NCBI RefSeq assembly: GCF_005239225.2
Contig: NC_133297.1
Coordinates: 21,365,882 to 21,429,881, forward strand
Length of the DNA stretch: 64,000 nt
Origin: Populus alba
Lineage: Eukaryota; Streptophyta; Magnoliopsida; Malpighiales; Salicaceae
Reading direction: 5' to 3'
In this document: positions 1 to 13,150 of the stretch, piece after piece
Layout of the letters: each line of letters starts with the position of its first letter
Numbering within the stretch: the stretch's first letter is position 1
Notes under the pieces: generated by a model
Told to the model about the DNA's origin: nothing
Databases searched by the model: none
Seen by the model: the letters and a program-made list of their open reading frames with translations, nothing else
Translations under genes and position numbers: made by a program

Positions 1-1765
1 AAATTAAAATTTTTAATTTATTATCAATTCAATAATTGATTAATTTACATTTAAAAATCAGGTGCATTATCTAGTAACGTGTCATGATCCCCCAAATATT
101 AAAAAAGTCATTAGTGGTTTGACTTAATCTTTTAGTGACCAGTTTCTTAGTGTAATTAATATCATTTCGTCAATAATATTATGATTTAACATTAAAGTAT
201 GAAGCATGTTTGTCATGTTAAATCATGGTTGTTCTTTACATAATAATCATTGATTTCTCAGTCAATACTATTTGAGAACAGATGAAACATTTTCCCCTAA
301 TTCACCTATGATGATGAATCATTTCTTGATCACTCAAGTACCTTCAAACAATTCGTGTTACATACAATATATGTACCTTAATTACCTTGATTAAGATAAC
401 ATATAATATGATCAAAGTATAAAATTATTTATATAAAATAACTTAGTAATGTCAAGTCTAAAGATCACTTACTTAACTGTCATGTGAGTCTTATGAAAGT
501 ACTTATATATTAGTTTTAGGTATCCATTATACTTCATTTTATGAGAACAACTGATATTTTTTATAAAGAAAAAAACATAACATGTATCAGTTTTTTAAAA
601 CTCTAATAATGTCTAGTATTTAAGAAAGCATCAACCATAAATATTTTAAGAACATTGTTTTAATGCAATAAAAATCTCATGATTATAACTATTTTATAAT
701 TTATTTTTTTTGCAAAACATTTTTGTTCCATAAATTTTATATTTATTTTAGATTCATAAATCAAATATTAGATTCATTAACCTAATATTATATGAATATT
801 AAAGATAAATTAGGCCTTTATTAATAATAAATATATATTTACATGAATATAATAATGCCACATGTAACCAATTGATTGACTACAAAGCATATTAAACTAA
901 TAGTTTTTTGGGGATTCTTTCACAAACATGTTAATTTTTTTTTTTTTTTTTGGAGGATTTATTCTTGAAATAGTGACATCTTGGCTTTAATCACGTGATG
1001 TTTTTTTATTACCTTTATTAGGTTTGGGGTTCAATTCCATTTCTTTGGTCTTAGACAATAGATTTGCAAGCAACAAACATATAAGCTTCTATAACCTTTA
1101 TCTATTAGCATTTTGAAGTTAATTATTGAAACCTAGATTGAACTTATGTAAAATATATAGTATTAGCTTTTGCGAGTCGGCTTATCTTTGAGCTAGTCTT
1201 TAAAGTACGCTACAATATTGATTTACAAATTAAACTAAAAATCATAAAATCTTTAAAAGCCCAAAAAAAAAAAATCATAAAAGCTCAAATAAATTTATAT
1301 AGGTTTTTTACATTAATTAACATATCAAACCGAATCGAAAATGAAAAAAAAATTAATTTAATTATTTTATTTTTTAAAAAAACCAAAATAAAAATACTCT
1401 TTTTTATGGAAAAGAAAACAAGTATAATTTGATTTGTAAATCATACTAGATGAATCACAAAATCTTTAAAAGCTTAAAAAAATAATCATAAAAGCTTAAA
1501 TAAATTTATGAAGCTTAAATAAATCTTTAATGTAACCAACCAGGCCGCGGTTTCTATTTTAATTCTAAAAAAAAATAATTTAATTATTTTATTTTAAAAA
1601 ATAACGGAATCGGAAATACTCTTGAAAAAGAAAACAAGTATCTGGTATGAAATTGAAAATTAAAGAAGTCTTGTACATCAACACGACGTCGTAAGCTGAA
1701 AACAAAGGAGCAGGAGACGGGTCGTCTCTTATACTTGACTGGCCTGGTGAGTAGCTATACCATAG
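1..1765. other. AT-rich intergenic DNA upstream of the LRR gene
   Basis: No coding region is supported here. The stretch is AT-rich with many A and T homopolymer runs and stops in all frames. The only structure I see is an imperfect direct duplication near its right end, listed separately. The part next to 1835 presumably contains the promoter of the LRR gene, but I cannot point to a convincing TATA box. Confidence 0.6.
1232..1625. repeat. imperfect tandem duplication, about 200 bp unit
   Basis: Two adjacent copies, roughly 1232-1430 and 1437-1637, share the same order of words: ATAAAATCTTTAAAAGC, ATCATAAAAGC, AAATAAATTTAT, TTTAATTATTTTATTTT, then a segment ending in GAAAAGAAAACAAGTAT. Copies differ by substitutions and small indels, so the duplication is not recent. 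It lies about 200 bp upstream of the start codon of the LRR gene. Confidence 0.6.
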
Positions 1766-1834
1766 ATAAACGCCGCACTGGTTCCATCAAGAGCTGATCC
1801 AGTTGGTTTTACGATTACAAAACTAGGAATAGGA

Positions 1835-4800
1835 ATGGCAAGAAAAGTTCCTTCTCTAATATCTCTAGTCATCGAAACGATCAAAAGAGAAGTAGTGCAC
1901 GGTAATTTCTTCTTCACGATTCCAATTTTGAATTTCTGATTTTGCAAAATTGTTGATTTCTTTTAGATATATATAAAAAAACAGCAGCCGCCGGAGATGA
2001 TGATGTTCGACCGGATATATATGACATCCCGTCTCATTTATTTAATCGTTTATTGACAAAATTACCCCCGCTGGCTTTGCACAAATTAGAAACAGATATG
2101 TAAGTGCGTGCGGTGCAGAACAATGCTTATGAAAAAAGGGAAGAAATGTTTTGTTTGATTTGATTTTTATTTGGGTGGAGCAGGCCTTTTAAGGACTGCA
2201 ATGATTACGAGGCTCCTTTGAACGATGATGGGAGAAAGCGTGGGAGGTCGTCAGAATTTCTTTTTATTTGGGTTTTTCCTCTCGTTGCCCCCTCTAACAG
2301 TTCACTGGTGTTTTCTTAAAACAGAAATGGAAACTTTGATTCGGCATGGAAGGCGCTGTTTAAGTTGCGCTGGCCTGATCGTTTTTACCCTTCTGAAACA
2401 CAACTTGACTGGCGACGGATATACTGGCAAACACACTTGCAGAAGTATTGCTACCTATTCTATATATATATTGCTTGTATTTGGATTCTTCTTCTTCCTC
2501 GTCTTCTTCTTCTTGTTCTTGTATTAACCGGATAAACAGTTGCCTTGATGAAGCAGCAGAGTTAGCTTTGCTCCCCTCTTTTGATGGATGCATCGGTGAG
2601 ATGAATGTTTCAGGTAATGAATCATGTTATTTCACGCAAAAAAAAAAAAGAAAGAAAGAAGAAGAAGAAAAAGATGAGGCAACTAATCAAGATAGTGCAT
2701 TTCAGAAACACATCTGTGATTTTTTTGTTTTTTGTTTTTTATTGTATTTGCATGTGCTTCTAGCTTTGTTAAGTTGAGGAATTTGTTTCATCAAATGCTG
2801 TTATGTTCCTTGCAGATGGTATACTGAAATGTATTGGTTGCGAGGGACATGTAAATCATCCAAATTATTCTAAATTATCATACCACTGCCAACAATTTGG
2901 GCACTATGCTAGGTAACATGTATTGCTAAATCTTTGTATTAGGAGAGTTTCTGCCTAGCCTCTTTAATTTCTGGAGGAAACCGAGTTGCTTAGTGAACAT
3001 CTTTTCAAATCTGCCATTATGCAGAAAAGCTTGTTTCTTCCTTTGATTTTTGACAATATGCTTATTCCATCATCAAGGCTTTCATGCAAATGACCGTTCA
3101 ATGTGAAACCAAATCGATTTAACTTATGCAATGTAACATGTATTGTGGAGTCTCTTTAATATGTCCATTATGTTTAAACCAATTTAGTTATACTAACATG
3201 GTTTAGTTTCATTTATATTGTTTTCTCTGTGCAGCTGTTTGAGACTTCAAAATGTGTTCTGTGTTGCAGAAACTTGTGTATGTTCCTATCCCTTTAGTAG
3301 AATAAAACCATCAACAACTTTGAATTTTTTTCTAGAGTCTCTATGTCTATTATTGTTGTTATTATTATTTTGAATGGATTCATTTTGGCTGGAGTGTGTT
3401 TTGGTTTTTGCTGGCCTTCATATATGCTGAAAACCTGAAAGTTGGGTTGTTCAGATAGAATTCTTTTTAAAAGTGATACTATGGGCTTGAGATGTTCTTA
3501 CCATTGTCCTGACAATCATGGAAGGAGTTTTTGTTTATTCATTTTGTCAAGGCTTTCCTAGGCATGTTTTCATACCAGATCAACTCATCTTTAGATTTGT
3601 CATGTTTTGAGGGTTTCCCTAGAAATTAACTAAGAAAAGTACAAGCAACCTGAGGTTCAATATAATGATAACATTTGCTTACCTCCTCTGGACTGAAGTT
3701 TCAGGAGGGAGAGAAGATGCAACCCCTAGTATCATTATTGTTTCGTATTTTTCTGTCAAGAGGCAATCTTAGTCATCTTCGGAAGAAATTTTATTATATT
3801 AACCTGTTTTTATGATTTGCATTAAAAGCCACGTCTCACATCGTTAATCATTCTCAAGACAATGCTTCTGGACAGAATGATAAATACCACATTGCTAATA
3901 ACTATTTTGAAACAGGTATTATTAAGGAAGAGCAACTTACAAAGTTTGATAGTGCGGTGGATCATGTCTGAGAAACATGTATGCGTGCTTTGCTTGCTTC
4001 CTTTTTATATGTGCATCAGGATATTATAAGTAGCTAAGAATTCTTGTTATTTTTGAGAGAGTGCAAGACCAATAACTTCAGCTATAATTGTAATCAGTTT
4101 ATATCCACAAAACACCAAAGAGGCACTACACAGAAAAAAATGTAAACAAGCAAAGCACTTGACAACTTAACAAATAGTACTGCTCTTGCCGTACATGCTA
4201 CAAATGTTGACTACTGTGACAAACTGAATGGATATGCTTCGTGACAAATTTCCAAGTTATGTATCTGTTGTCTTACACCATAATATGGAATTTAAAAGGA
4301 AAGAATTGAAACACTTTGAGAAGTATAGATAAAAATCATTACCTTATACAAGTCAACCAGGGACGAATAAGAGCTTGTCCAACCTAGATTCTTTACCCTG
4401 CCTTTGGAAATGCTATAAATACACTCATTCCAAATATTGCTCTTCCACAATAGGAAATGAAAGTAATTTGTGTGTACTAACTTATAATAGTTTCCTAAGA
4501 GGCAATAAGATGCTCCTTGCGAGAGAAAACTTAATTTGATTTTCTCTGACCCTAACGTTAAAAGCATATACATTACTAGTGATCAATTTGTGTCAAGGAT
4601 AAATTTTCTCTCTAAGAAAATGTAATCACCAACCTGTGCAGCCAACCAAATACTCTAGATCCTGTTGACGTGACTTTCTTGGTACATCTAGAAGCACTTG
4701 AATGCCGCTATTTTTTACTTGGATAATAATAATTCAGTTGTTCAGTGAGACCATGTAATTAAATATCAAATTCATGCAACCTATGTTTGAAAATGGGAAA

Positions 4801-7498
4801 TTCTCCTTATCATAATGAAGTCAAGCTCCTTAGACTACTGTTTATTTGTGTTACCCTGTGTCCAAATTCAATGAAAAATGCTGAATTTTGATTATTGTAT
4901 CAATAGGTTGATGGATTATGCAAACTGTTGATCCAAAACAGTGAAACTTTGACATCACTAGAGTTCATTTACTGCAAGCTTTCACCAACTTTTGTGAGTG
5001 CAATATGTGGTTCTTTAAATGTGGTTAATACACACACACATGGAATACAGCACTTCTCAATCAACACATCAAGCTTTCTTGAAATTAATCCAGTTTCCTT
5101 ACCTCCTGGATTTGTATCATTCCTTTCATCAGGCAGGTATATCCATTCATCTCAACCTGTGCTTTGTTCTTGATCAGCTTCTTACTGTATGTTTTTTTTC
5201 TCTGATTTCTTGAGGTTGGTGAGATGCTCATAAACTGTCAAATCTAATGGGTTGTGTTGAGCTACCAGCATGTCTGTACTTAGAGGGTAAATATACTGGA
5301 CAAGTCCCCTGGAAGTCTTGAACTCTTAGCTGTAACTCATCTGCCATATTGTCAAATATTATTCGTCGTATTTTGGTTCCTGTTAGTTTCTTGGGTGTAT
5401 TGAAATATCCAATCAATGCACACAGTACCACTTCTAGTGTGATTTTTATTTTTCTGGAATGTATTCTGGAATTGTTTTCTGCTGAAACAGCCCCTTAGAG
5501 CTCTTCCCTGGACTTGCATAGAGAATAAAAGCAGAAAATTATGGTTACTCGTATTACATTAACCTATTTACAAATCTCAATGGCTCTGGTGTGTAAACGG
5601 AGTTTGTTCTCCTGGGAAGCTTCCTCTGTTTACTTCAATGATACCTGCCCTTATTTGTAAATGTTTTTGTTCTCAGGTCTTTGTGTTCTTTGAAATTACA
5701 TGACAACCATCTAGACAGGAATTTTGCATGGATGCTTTTTAGCGTTCTTCTTGATGCTTCGTGTAGCCTATCCATCCTTGACCTTTCTGACAACAATGTG
5801 AGTAATGCATTTCTATTAGATCTATCATACATTTTGAATCCGTCTATAATTGTTTTGAATCCGTCCATAATTGCAAAAGATTGATATTTTGAAATAACAT
5901 TACAGATAGCAGGATGGCTTTGTAATCTCAATGGGAAATCAAAATGCAAAGTTCCATTATCGTTAGGAATAGGAAAGTCTTTGCAATCATTACGTGTACT
6001 CAATATAAGGTGATATGATCTGCTGTTTCTCGTATTCTTGAACAATATCTTAAACCAAGCTATTCCAATTTTGGCATAACCAGGTCCATTGTTATTTTTT
6101 TCTCTCCATTCAATTTAGGGCATAGCACTCTGATGATTAATAAGATTGTATGACTGCCTTTTGGTTTTCAGACAGTTTTTTACTTTATTAATTAATAAAA
6201 CTATTGTCTGGTTTCAGGGGAAATGATCTTCACAAGGGTGACGTGGAGAGTCTTAGATGTGCACTTGTTTCCATGCCGAACTTGGAGATCCTGGATATAA
6301 GTGACAATCCCATTGAGGATGATGGCATCAGGTTAGATGAATTTTCATTTGCCACATCCACTTTCAATGTAGTAGGCAAAAGTCTCAAAGCTGCAGTTGA
6401 ACTTTGCAGATGCTTAATCCCTTATATTATCGAGGCTCTTGATAGATGCTCTCCCTTGGTTGAGTTGTATTTAGAGAATTGTGAGCTTTCCTGCAGTGGA
6501 GCAACTGAACTTTTAGATAGCCTTTCAAACTTGAAAAGACCGCTAAACTCACTCTCACTTGCAGATAATGGCCTTGGCAGGTTTGTCTGTTTGGCTCTGG
6601 TATAGAAGCAACTATTTATTTTTTATGTTTCGTTCTTGAGTTGCATTAACTTTGTAATTACTGTAAACCAGTGAAGTAGCAGGACCTCTGCAAAAATTTT
6701 TGGGCACAGCTATTAAAACACTTAATGTTGGAGGCGTTGGACTGGGTTCACTTGGCTTTCAGGAACTAGAGAAAGGATTGATGACAGAATTGAAGCTTGT
6801 TGATATCAATATAAGGTTTGAAATTATTTCTTTATTTTCTTAACTGATATTATTGCTCTTGCCAACAGTATGGATCGACTAATGACTTAATTGGTACAGC
6901 AAAAACCGCGGTGGGTTTGAAACTGCAAGATTTTTGGCAAAGCTCATGTCATTGGCCCCAAACATTATTACCATCAACACAGCATACAATATCATGCCTT
7001 TAGAATCTTTAACAGTTATATGCTCTGCTCTGAAGTTATCTAAAGGTATCTGTCTACTTGAATGATTTTTTATTTATTAATATTGGCTGTTGACTTCCAC
7101 TTGTTTCTTTTGTTGGTATAACATTGGTAACACATTTTACATTTGAAATCTCGTCATTTTCTGTTGGGAAAATTAAGGTATTATGATATATACAATAAAG
7201 TTTGCCAAATTTCAAGTGCTTACAAGTTTCCATGGAAGGTGGCAGTAGTACAAAATGAAATGACTACTTTTGGGCATGATGCTAATGGCCTGTGATTTCA
7301 TGTGAACACTTGAATCCTAACCTATATTAAACTTGTTATTACTTAGGTAGTCTTGAGCGTTTGGACTTGACTGGTAATAACTGGGACTATCAGCCAAATC
7401 ACGCTTCAATGGTTGCTGAATTCCACCATAATGGAAGGCCGATCTTAATTCTTCCATCGTATCTTGCTGTGGATGTTCCCTATGATGACGACCCCTAG
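1835..7498 (+). CDS. LRR protein with elongin-A/F-box-like N-terminus (16 exons)
   Basis: I assembled exons by following GT-AG boundaries and phase: 1835-1901, 1985-2099, 2184-2246, 2325-2444, 2540-2613, 2816-2912, 3235-3277, 3916-3978, 4907-5136, 5677-5797, 5906-6009, 6218-6331, 6410-6580, 6672-6815, 6900-7045, 7347-7498. They join in frame into 607 codons plus a TAG stop. The start is the only ATG in the open stretch of exon 1 (in-frame stop at 1763). Residues about 25-122 resemble the elongin A N-terminal/F-box-like fold: a Pro- and Leu-rich helix pair, then WKALFKLRW (90-98) and DWRRIYWQTHLQ (110-121). A Cys/His cluster follows (C152, C155, H158, H161, H170, C171, H176, C180). From about residue 190 to 580 there are ribonuclease-inhibitor-type leucine-rich repeats, for example LSILDLSDNN, LEILDISDNP and LERLDLTGNNW. 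The tail is acidic (YDDDP). A substrate-receptor role in a ubiquitin ligase is inference only. I do not recognise a named gene. Confidence 0.88.
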
Positions 7499-10158
7499 AT
7501 GGTCTGGGTGTATAATAAACAAAGGTAAATGCAGAACTCGTTAAGAGTTGTTGGGATGGCTTTTATGTCAACATGAACATCTGAGCTTAAAGTGTATTTG
7601 ATGTAATTCTGTGTAAAGTTTATCTGCGGCTCCTTCAAGAGAAGTGTTTATTTGTTGCTTGTCAACATTTGTATGCAGCTGATTCTCACCCTTGTTTTAT
7701 ATTGATTTGTTTCCATGGCCATTGTGGGCTTTGAGTCGAGCTTTCTGCAGGCTGAACCAGCATGTTTAACTTGAACTTTTGGGAGACTGTACTTGTACAC
7801 TTACCTAGCCAATGGTACTTTATAATAATCCTTGGAAGTTTTTATATGCAGCTGATTTTAGAAAATTTATATTTTTACAGTGAACTGAAATCACCTTTTT
7901 TCTTTTTTGTTATTTTTTTTGTGGGTTTGTGATACACCGTGGCTTGCAGATGGTCTGCACAAATTTATGTTGCAGATCTGTCTCTCCTTGCCATCAATCA
8001 GAAAACGTTTGCACAATGTTCTATATCATGGAATTGGATGATATTTAGAGTAATTTTTTTTTCAAAGTAGCACATTAGAAAATGAGAGAAATAACATAGT
8101 TTCCTAGCTGAAGTTGAAGTCGTCAGCCCATATGGTTTGCGGCTGATGCATAAATTGTTAACGAAATTAAATCGCTGCCGCCTCAAAAATCATAAATACA
8201 ACTTTGGTCGCCGCCAATTAAAAAATCAGCAGTGGCGATGAAGTCATTTCTGGTTTCACTCGCCCTTTGATCAAGTATAAAGCTTACGCTAAGTTTTTCT
8301 CTACCAATGTTTTTCATCTTAGGTGGGCATAGAACCTCACTAAATCACGCTCCATTAATCACTCATCAACACATAACACAAATATCAATATATGTTTATT
8401 TAGCATTGTAGCAATTCAACGACACGTAAATAAGTCCCATATTCATGTTATTTCATCAAGTTTAACATAATAGTATAATCAACAACATATCAAGTTTAAC
8501 ACAACAATATAGCCAACAACATATCATGCCCGTATGTATAACCATTTTCTTCCTAATTAAACTAAATTCATTCCATGTTGATGCCTTGAGTTTGTGTGTA
8601 ATGGATGAAAAAAATTTCATTGATTTTAGTTTTGAAAAAAAATACTAAAATTGATTGCCCATGATTTATCTTATGATAATCCATCTTTTTTATTCTCACA
8701 TTTCAATTCAAAGGAAGGGCCAATCAATCATTAGCCTTGTCATTTTCTCATTTTTCTTTTATTGTCTTTGTAAAAGAATGGCATATACCCCATGCCACAT
8801 ATTCTATTTTCACTTAAAAGATTAATATTCTCTTAACATAGGTCATAAAATAAATCCAACATTTCCTTTAATGGATAATCTTTCTTCATTTGAAGACACA
8901 TGATGATTTATCACAAATATCACAAGACATGTTCATAGTTTAACATTTTCTTCTTTCTTCTTTCCTTTATTTTTTTAATTTTTTTTTACTCTTGACCCCG
9001 ATATCAACTTTTGGCATTTGTTGTGCCTTTCCTCAATTAAAATCTCTCTTTCCCCGCCTACACATGATAGACATTTTCCTACCTTTAACCTTTTCATGGT
9101 TTTCCATCATCAAAACTTGATTTTCCTTCAAGTGTGGGCAATTTCTAGGCTTTTTTCATTTTTACCTCTTTCTCAATCGTTGAGCTTTCACTCTTAGCAT
9201 TCCCTTTACCATTGACTCTATTATTGTCTTAATTTTCTCAACCAAAAAATCTCTCACTTGCTCCCAATATGGGGTGTGATCTAGGTTTGGATTTCCTTTC
9301 GAAAGAAAGATTATATCAGGCTTAAAATGGAGCTGCAAGGAATATATATTTTAAGAATTGTAAAAGGAATAAACAAAGATAAATTTTTATCATTTCAAGC
9401 AAGGTCGGTTAGAACTGATAAATTTTGACCTCGTCTAGCGTAATAATTTGAGCTTGAAAAGAAAAATGATTCATGGGTCCATAATTGTTGTAATATCCTA
9501 ATAATTCAAAGCTAAAATTGATGGTAATTTTTCTTTTATATGTCATCACGTTGTCGATGATTCTCAAGACAATATTCAGGGTTTTAACAAGATAGGATTC
9601 ATTCATTGGTATAGTGCAATACTCATATGATTTCATAATACAACATTCCAATAAAAAGAATACCTTATATATACATCCATAACATTTTATTTACATGTTT
9701 ATACATCCACATCCATGTTCTATTATAGTTATTAGCACAAGTCTTTACAAAAATGTTGAATGGTCATTTTATAACTAGTACATTTGTTACACAAAATACA
9801 TAACATCTAAAACATGAGGATACATAGTTCATATCAAAACACATGGACTAGTGGGGCAGGATTCCTATGCACCTTGATTGTTTGATGTCCCTATTACAAA
9901 GCAAAATAGATATAAAAATTATAAATAATCTAACATGATAATAAACAACTAGAAGAATGTTATCGTTACTTTTCCTTATCAACCTAAGAGGGTACGTTCC
10001 TTCTTTTACTTGTTATATACATAGTAAAATCCTTATTATTTTGTCAATTGTATTATCCTTACTCATACATCTCAACCTCTCTATAGGAGTTCTAGAGATC
10101 AGAGTTAAAACATCGGCTGAGGTTAATAACTTCACTTTAACCCGGTTATTCATTTTGG
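7499..10158. other. 3' flank of the LRR gene and intergenic DNA
   Basis: The first few hundred bases after the TAG are probably 3' UTR of the LRR gene, although no single poly(A) signal stands out. Beyond about 8200 the sequence is AT-rich with scattered stops and no supported gene. The part from about 9650 onward may be the decayed outer part of a minus-oriented LTR whose repeat block starts at 10159, but the similarity is too weak to draw an edge. Confidence 0.5.
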
Positions 10159-10318
10159 ATACTTTTAGCTGAAGCTAATCACAATATCTAACTCAGTCAT
10201 CTCTTTTGGAGTCATTAGCCGAAGCTAATCAGCACAATCAACCCGACTATCCATCTAGGAAGCCATTAGCCAAAGCTAATCATCGTACTCAACCCAACCA
10301 TCTATTTAGGATGCCAAT
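10159..10318 (-). mobile_element. LTR fragment with ATTAGC..GCTAAT hairpin units
   Basis: Three to four copies of a unit containing TTAGCCGAAGCTAATC followed by a CCATCTATTTAGGATGCC-like word stand in tandem. The same unit, in the same reverse orientation, forms the array at about 47930-48210 in the solo LTR, and in forward orientation the arrays at 42510-42810 and 54240-54440. This is therefore a piece of a related, much older LTR. It stops where a TGTAACAACCC terminus begins at 10319. Confidence 0.6.
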
Positions 10319-10903
10319 TGTAACAACCCAGCTTTTTTAAAGCTAAAATCGATGGAGTCATAAAACCTAATGTCACCATGCTTGCTGCTACTGTTCATGT
10401 GGAATAGTAGCTAAAAAGAGAGAAGGAGGCTTCTTTCTTTCCTCTCTTCAAAAAATCACTTGATAAATCTTTCCAAATTATGAGATTGAAGCTTGTAAAC
10501 AGGTTTGTAAGGAGAGAAACACTTTTAGGTTGAAATCAAGAGGCTTGGTTGGAGAAGAGAAACTTGAGGGATAAGTATGGATGATGAAGAGGAAGAAAAA
10601 TTGAAGAAAAAATTGGTAAGAACTCTTCAATCTAAGCTTAAAATTATTGACAAAAGTGTACATCCTTAGTTTTCCTCCTTGATTTCAAAGTTAGTAAAGG
10701 ATAATTGGAAAACCCCCAATGTTGTGATTCTAACATTCTTGAAAATATGTCGAAAATGAGAGTTTCTTTGAATATGGAGTAATGATAATGGATGTTATGA
10801 TGCATGAAAACACTTAGTGTGCTTGTCAAATTTATCTCTTATGTAGTTAAAATTTTGATAATCTTACTAGCCAACTTCTAGTTGAAATTACAACTGAAAA
10901 CAA

Positions 10904-11255
10904 TGTAATTTGGAGTTGATGTCTCTATAAAGGTTGTAAGTATGGATGTTACCTTGTAAATGGAACTAGTCTTGACTTATTTGGAGTTGTATAACTCCAG
11001 ATATAAACACTAAGTAAACGTCCAGACCGACAAAGTACTGGATAGATTTTGGGTGCTACTGTAATCTTTAATTGTGAGCTTTAAAATGATGTAATTTGGA
11101 GCTGGTATCTTTATAAAAGCTATAGGTATGAATGCTTTCTTTCAAATGGAACTAGTCTTGACTTATTTGGAGCTGTATAACTCAAAATATGAGAAAAACA
11201 CAGAGTAAGGGTCCAAACTAATATAGTACTAGACAAATTTCTTATGTTATTGTAA
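10904..11255. repeat. two tandem copies of a ~186-bp unit
   Basis: Copy 1 begins at TGTAATTTGGAGTTG (10904) and copy 2 at TGTAATTTGGAGCTG (11090). Both continue through TATAAA-G-TGTA-GTATG, AAATGGAACTAGTCTTGAC, TTATTTGGAG-TGTATAACTC and a GTAAACGTCC/GTAAGGGTCC word, and both end in a TATTGTAA-like word. The copies differ by about one base in eight by eye. The repeat lies inside the probable old LTR. Confidence 0.7.
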
Positions 11256-12042
11256 TGAGTGAGTTTAGATATGTAGATGGAAAAACTGGGTGTTGTGTCC
11301 TCATTGAAGTTGTAGCCCTATGTATTAGCTTTTCATAGAGACAAACCATGCTAAAAAAAGAGTTCTAAAACTTTAGTTACGATTAAAACACCAAATAGTG
11401 TTCGGGGTTAGGTGGACTAAACCAACTAGAACTAATCAAGCTCTAATCTTTACTTGGAATTTGTTATTGATTAAAGGTTCTAACACTTGGAATGATGTAG
11501 TAAATAAATTGATGAAATGAACACTTAATGTTAATACCTATGTTTTGGCCTGTAGAAATTTAGATGGGAGAATCCTTGAGAATGCACATGCTAAACTTGA
11601 TTGTGTACTACTTGACAACATTGTGATGAACTTGATGAGATTGTAGAAAAGAATATGATCATTGAACATATTTAGTAGTACTTTGTAATTGGAATGCGTG
11701 GAACACCTTATCCTACGCGATAATAATTAAGAATTTGATATTGCCACATGAAGAACACAAAAATATGCTTATTAGGAGAATGACATAGGCATTGGCCACC
11801 TTAAGAGAGTATAGCAAAGAAAGATCCTCATGAAGATAGTAATGAGTGATGGTTCCTCTTTAACAATGTTTGATGAATGCGTGATATTGTCATGGAATAG
11901 AAACATTATATGTTTCCCTTGCTTCATAAACTTTGGAAGTGAATTTGGTTGTGGTTTATGTCTAAAACTAGGTTGAAGTATGGTCCTTAGGAAGAAAACT
12001 TGGTATTGATCATATGTATGAATTTAGGGAAAAGAAATGTTA

Positions 12043-12225
12043 GAATGACTAGTTTTTGTTGATGATTTTCAATGTTAGAATGACTTAGTTTTTCACTGAC
12101 GATTTTCAATGTCAGAATGACTTAGTTTTTATTGATGATTTTCAGTGTCAGAATGACTTAGCTTTTGCTAAAGATTTTCAATGTCAAAATGACTCAGTTT
12201 TGTTGATAATTTCATTGTCATAATG
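12043..12225. repeat. tandem array, ~36-bp unit, five copies
   Basis: The word GAATGACTTAGTTTTT, followed about 10 bp later by GATTTTCAATGTCA, repeats five times with point differences. The last copy is degenerate. The array sits inside the probable old LTR, upstream of its splice-flanked 57-bp island. Confidence 0.75.
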
Positions 12226-13017
12226 GTATAATTTCTGTAGATGGGAAATGTTTGAATGAATGTATGTGTGTTCTGGTTTATGTGTGAAAATGATCTTTGA
12301 CATTACCTAAATACAAATATACTAAGTAATGGCTATTTTGTGTATTAGGAGGCGCGACCGAGATCAAATCTTTGATCGGGCGAGGACACACTACGAGAGG
12401 GGCAAGTAGGTGGTTTCCACCTTTTACTAATTATTATTAAATCCTCGAAGTATTTATACATAATATTCCTACCCGATTTCAATTAATTAAAATTACTTAT
12501 GAAACGCAATGAATATCGGCTATCCAGCATGGATATTGGATATCCGAGAATGAATGATAATATTAGCTTTGGCTAATGGAATCAATGTTAGGTAACCGAG
12601 AATAAGTATTGAAGATTAACTTTGGCTAATGATATTTATGCTAAGATTACCAAAAATGAGTGTTGTGAACCATCTCATTTGAAAGCATTTACTGATATGA
12701 TAAAATAAAGAGTTTGATGTGTTATTCACAATGAAAATTAATGTTTAAAGAACCATATATAAAATTGATCATAGTTAGGAATGAATAGTTATGCATGGAA
12801 GAATCCTATATGTACAAGGATTCCTAGACCATAATACATGTCATCAGTTGTTTGTTGAACATAGCTTAAATAAAATAATGCAATATAAGATTGTATGAAA
12901 ATGTGGAGTACAATATTAAAGATAGCTCGATATCGGTAGGAAGATATAAATAGCCGAATTTGTTGGCAATCAAATGGGTTTGCCAAAATTATTGGCATAC
13001 GCGAGGGGATGACCAGA

Positions 13018-13150
13018 TTATACTTAGTGGCCATAGTATCGGTGACTAAGGATGAGATAAAAAATGATGCTTACTGGCTATAGTGTTGGTTACTGAGGGT
13101 AAGAAAGAAACGATACTTAATGACCATAATATTAGAGACTAAGGACAATA
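13018..13150. repeat. degenerate tandem array, ~48-bp unit, three copies
   Basis: Three successive copies of a unit with the pattern TACTTAGTGGCCATAGTATC-GTGACTAAGG-GA are visible with substitutions. It lies toward the 3' side of the probable old LTR. Confidence 0.55.

Noticed and set aside
980..1080. tRNA-like B box (GGTTCAATTCC) near 1035
   Set aside because: No A box at a proper distance, no tRNA cloverleaf and no SINE tail; a single short match is expected by chance.
1729..1947. Minus-strand open frame opposite exon 1 of the LRR gene
   Set aside because: It is the antisense shadow of exon 1, whose plus-strand frame joins in phase with 15 further exons.
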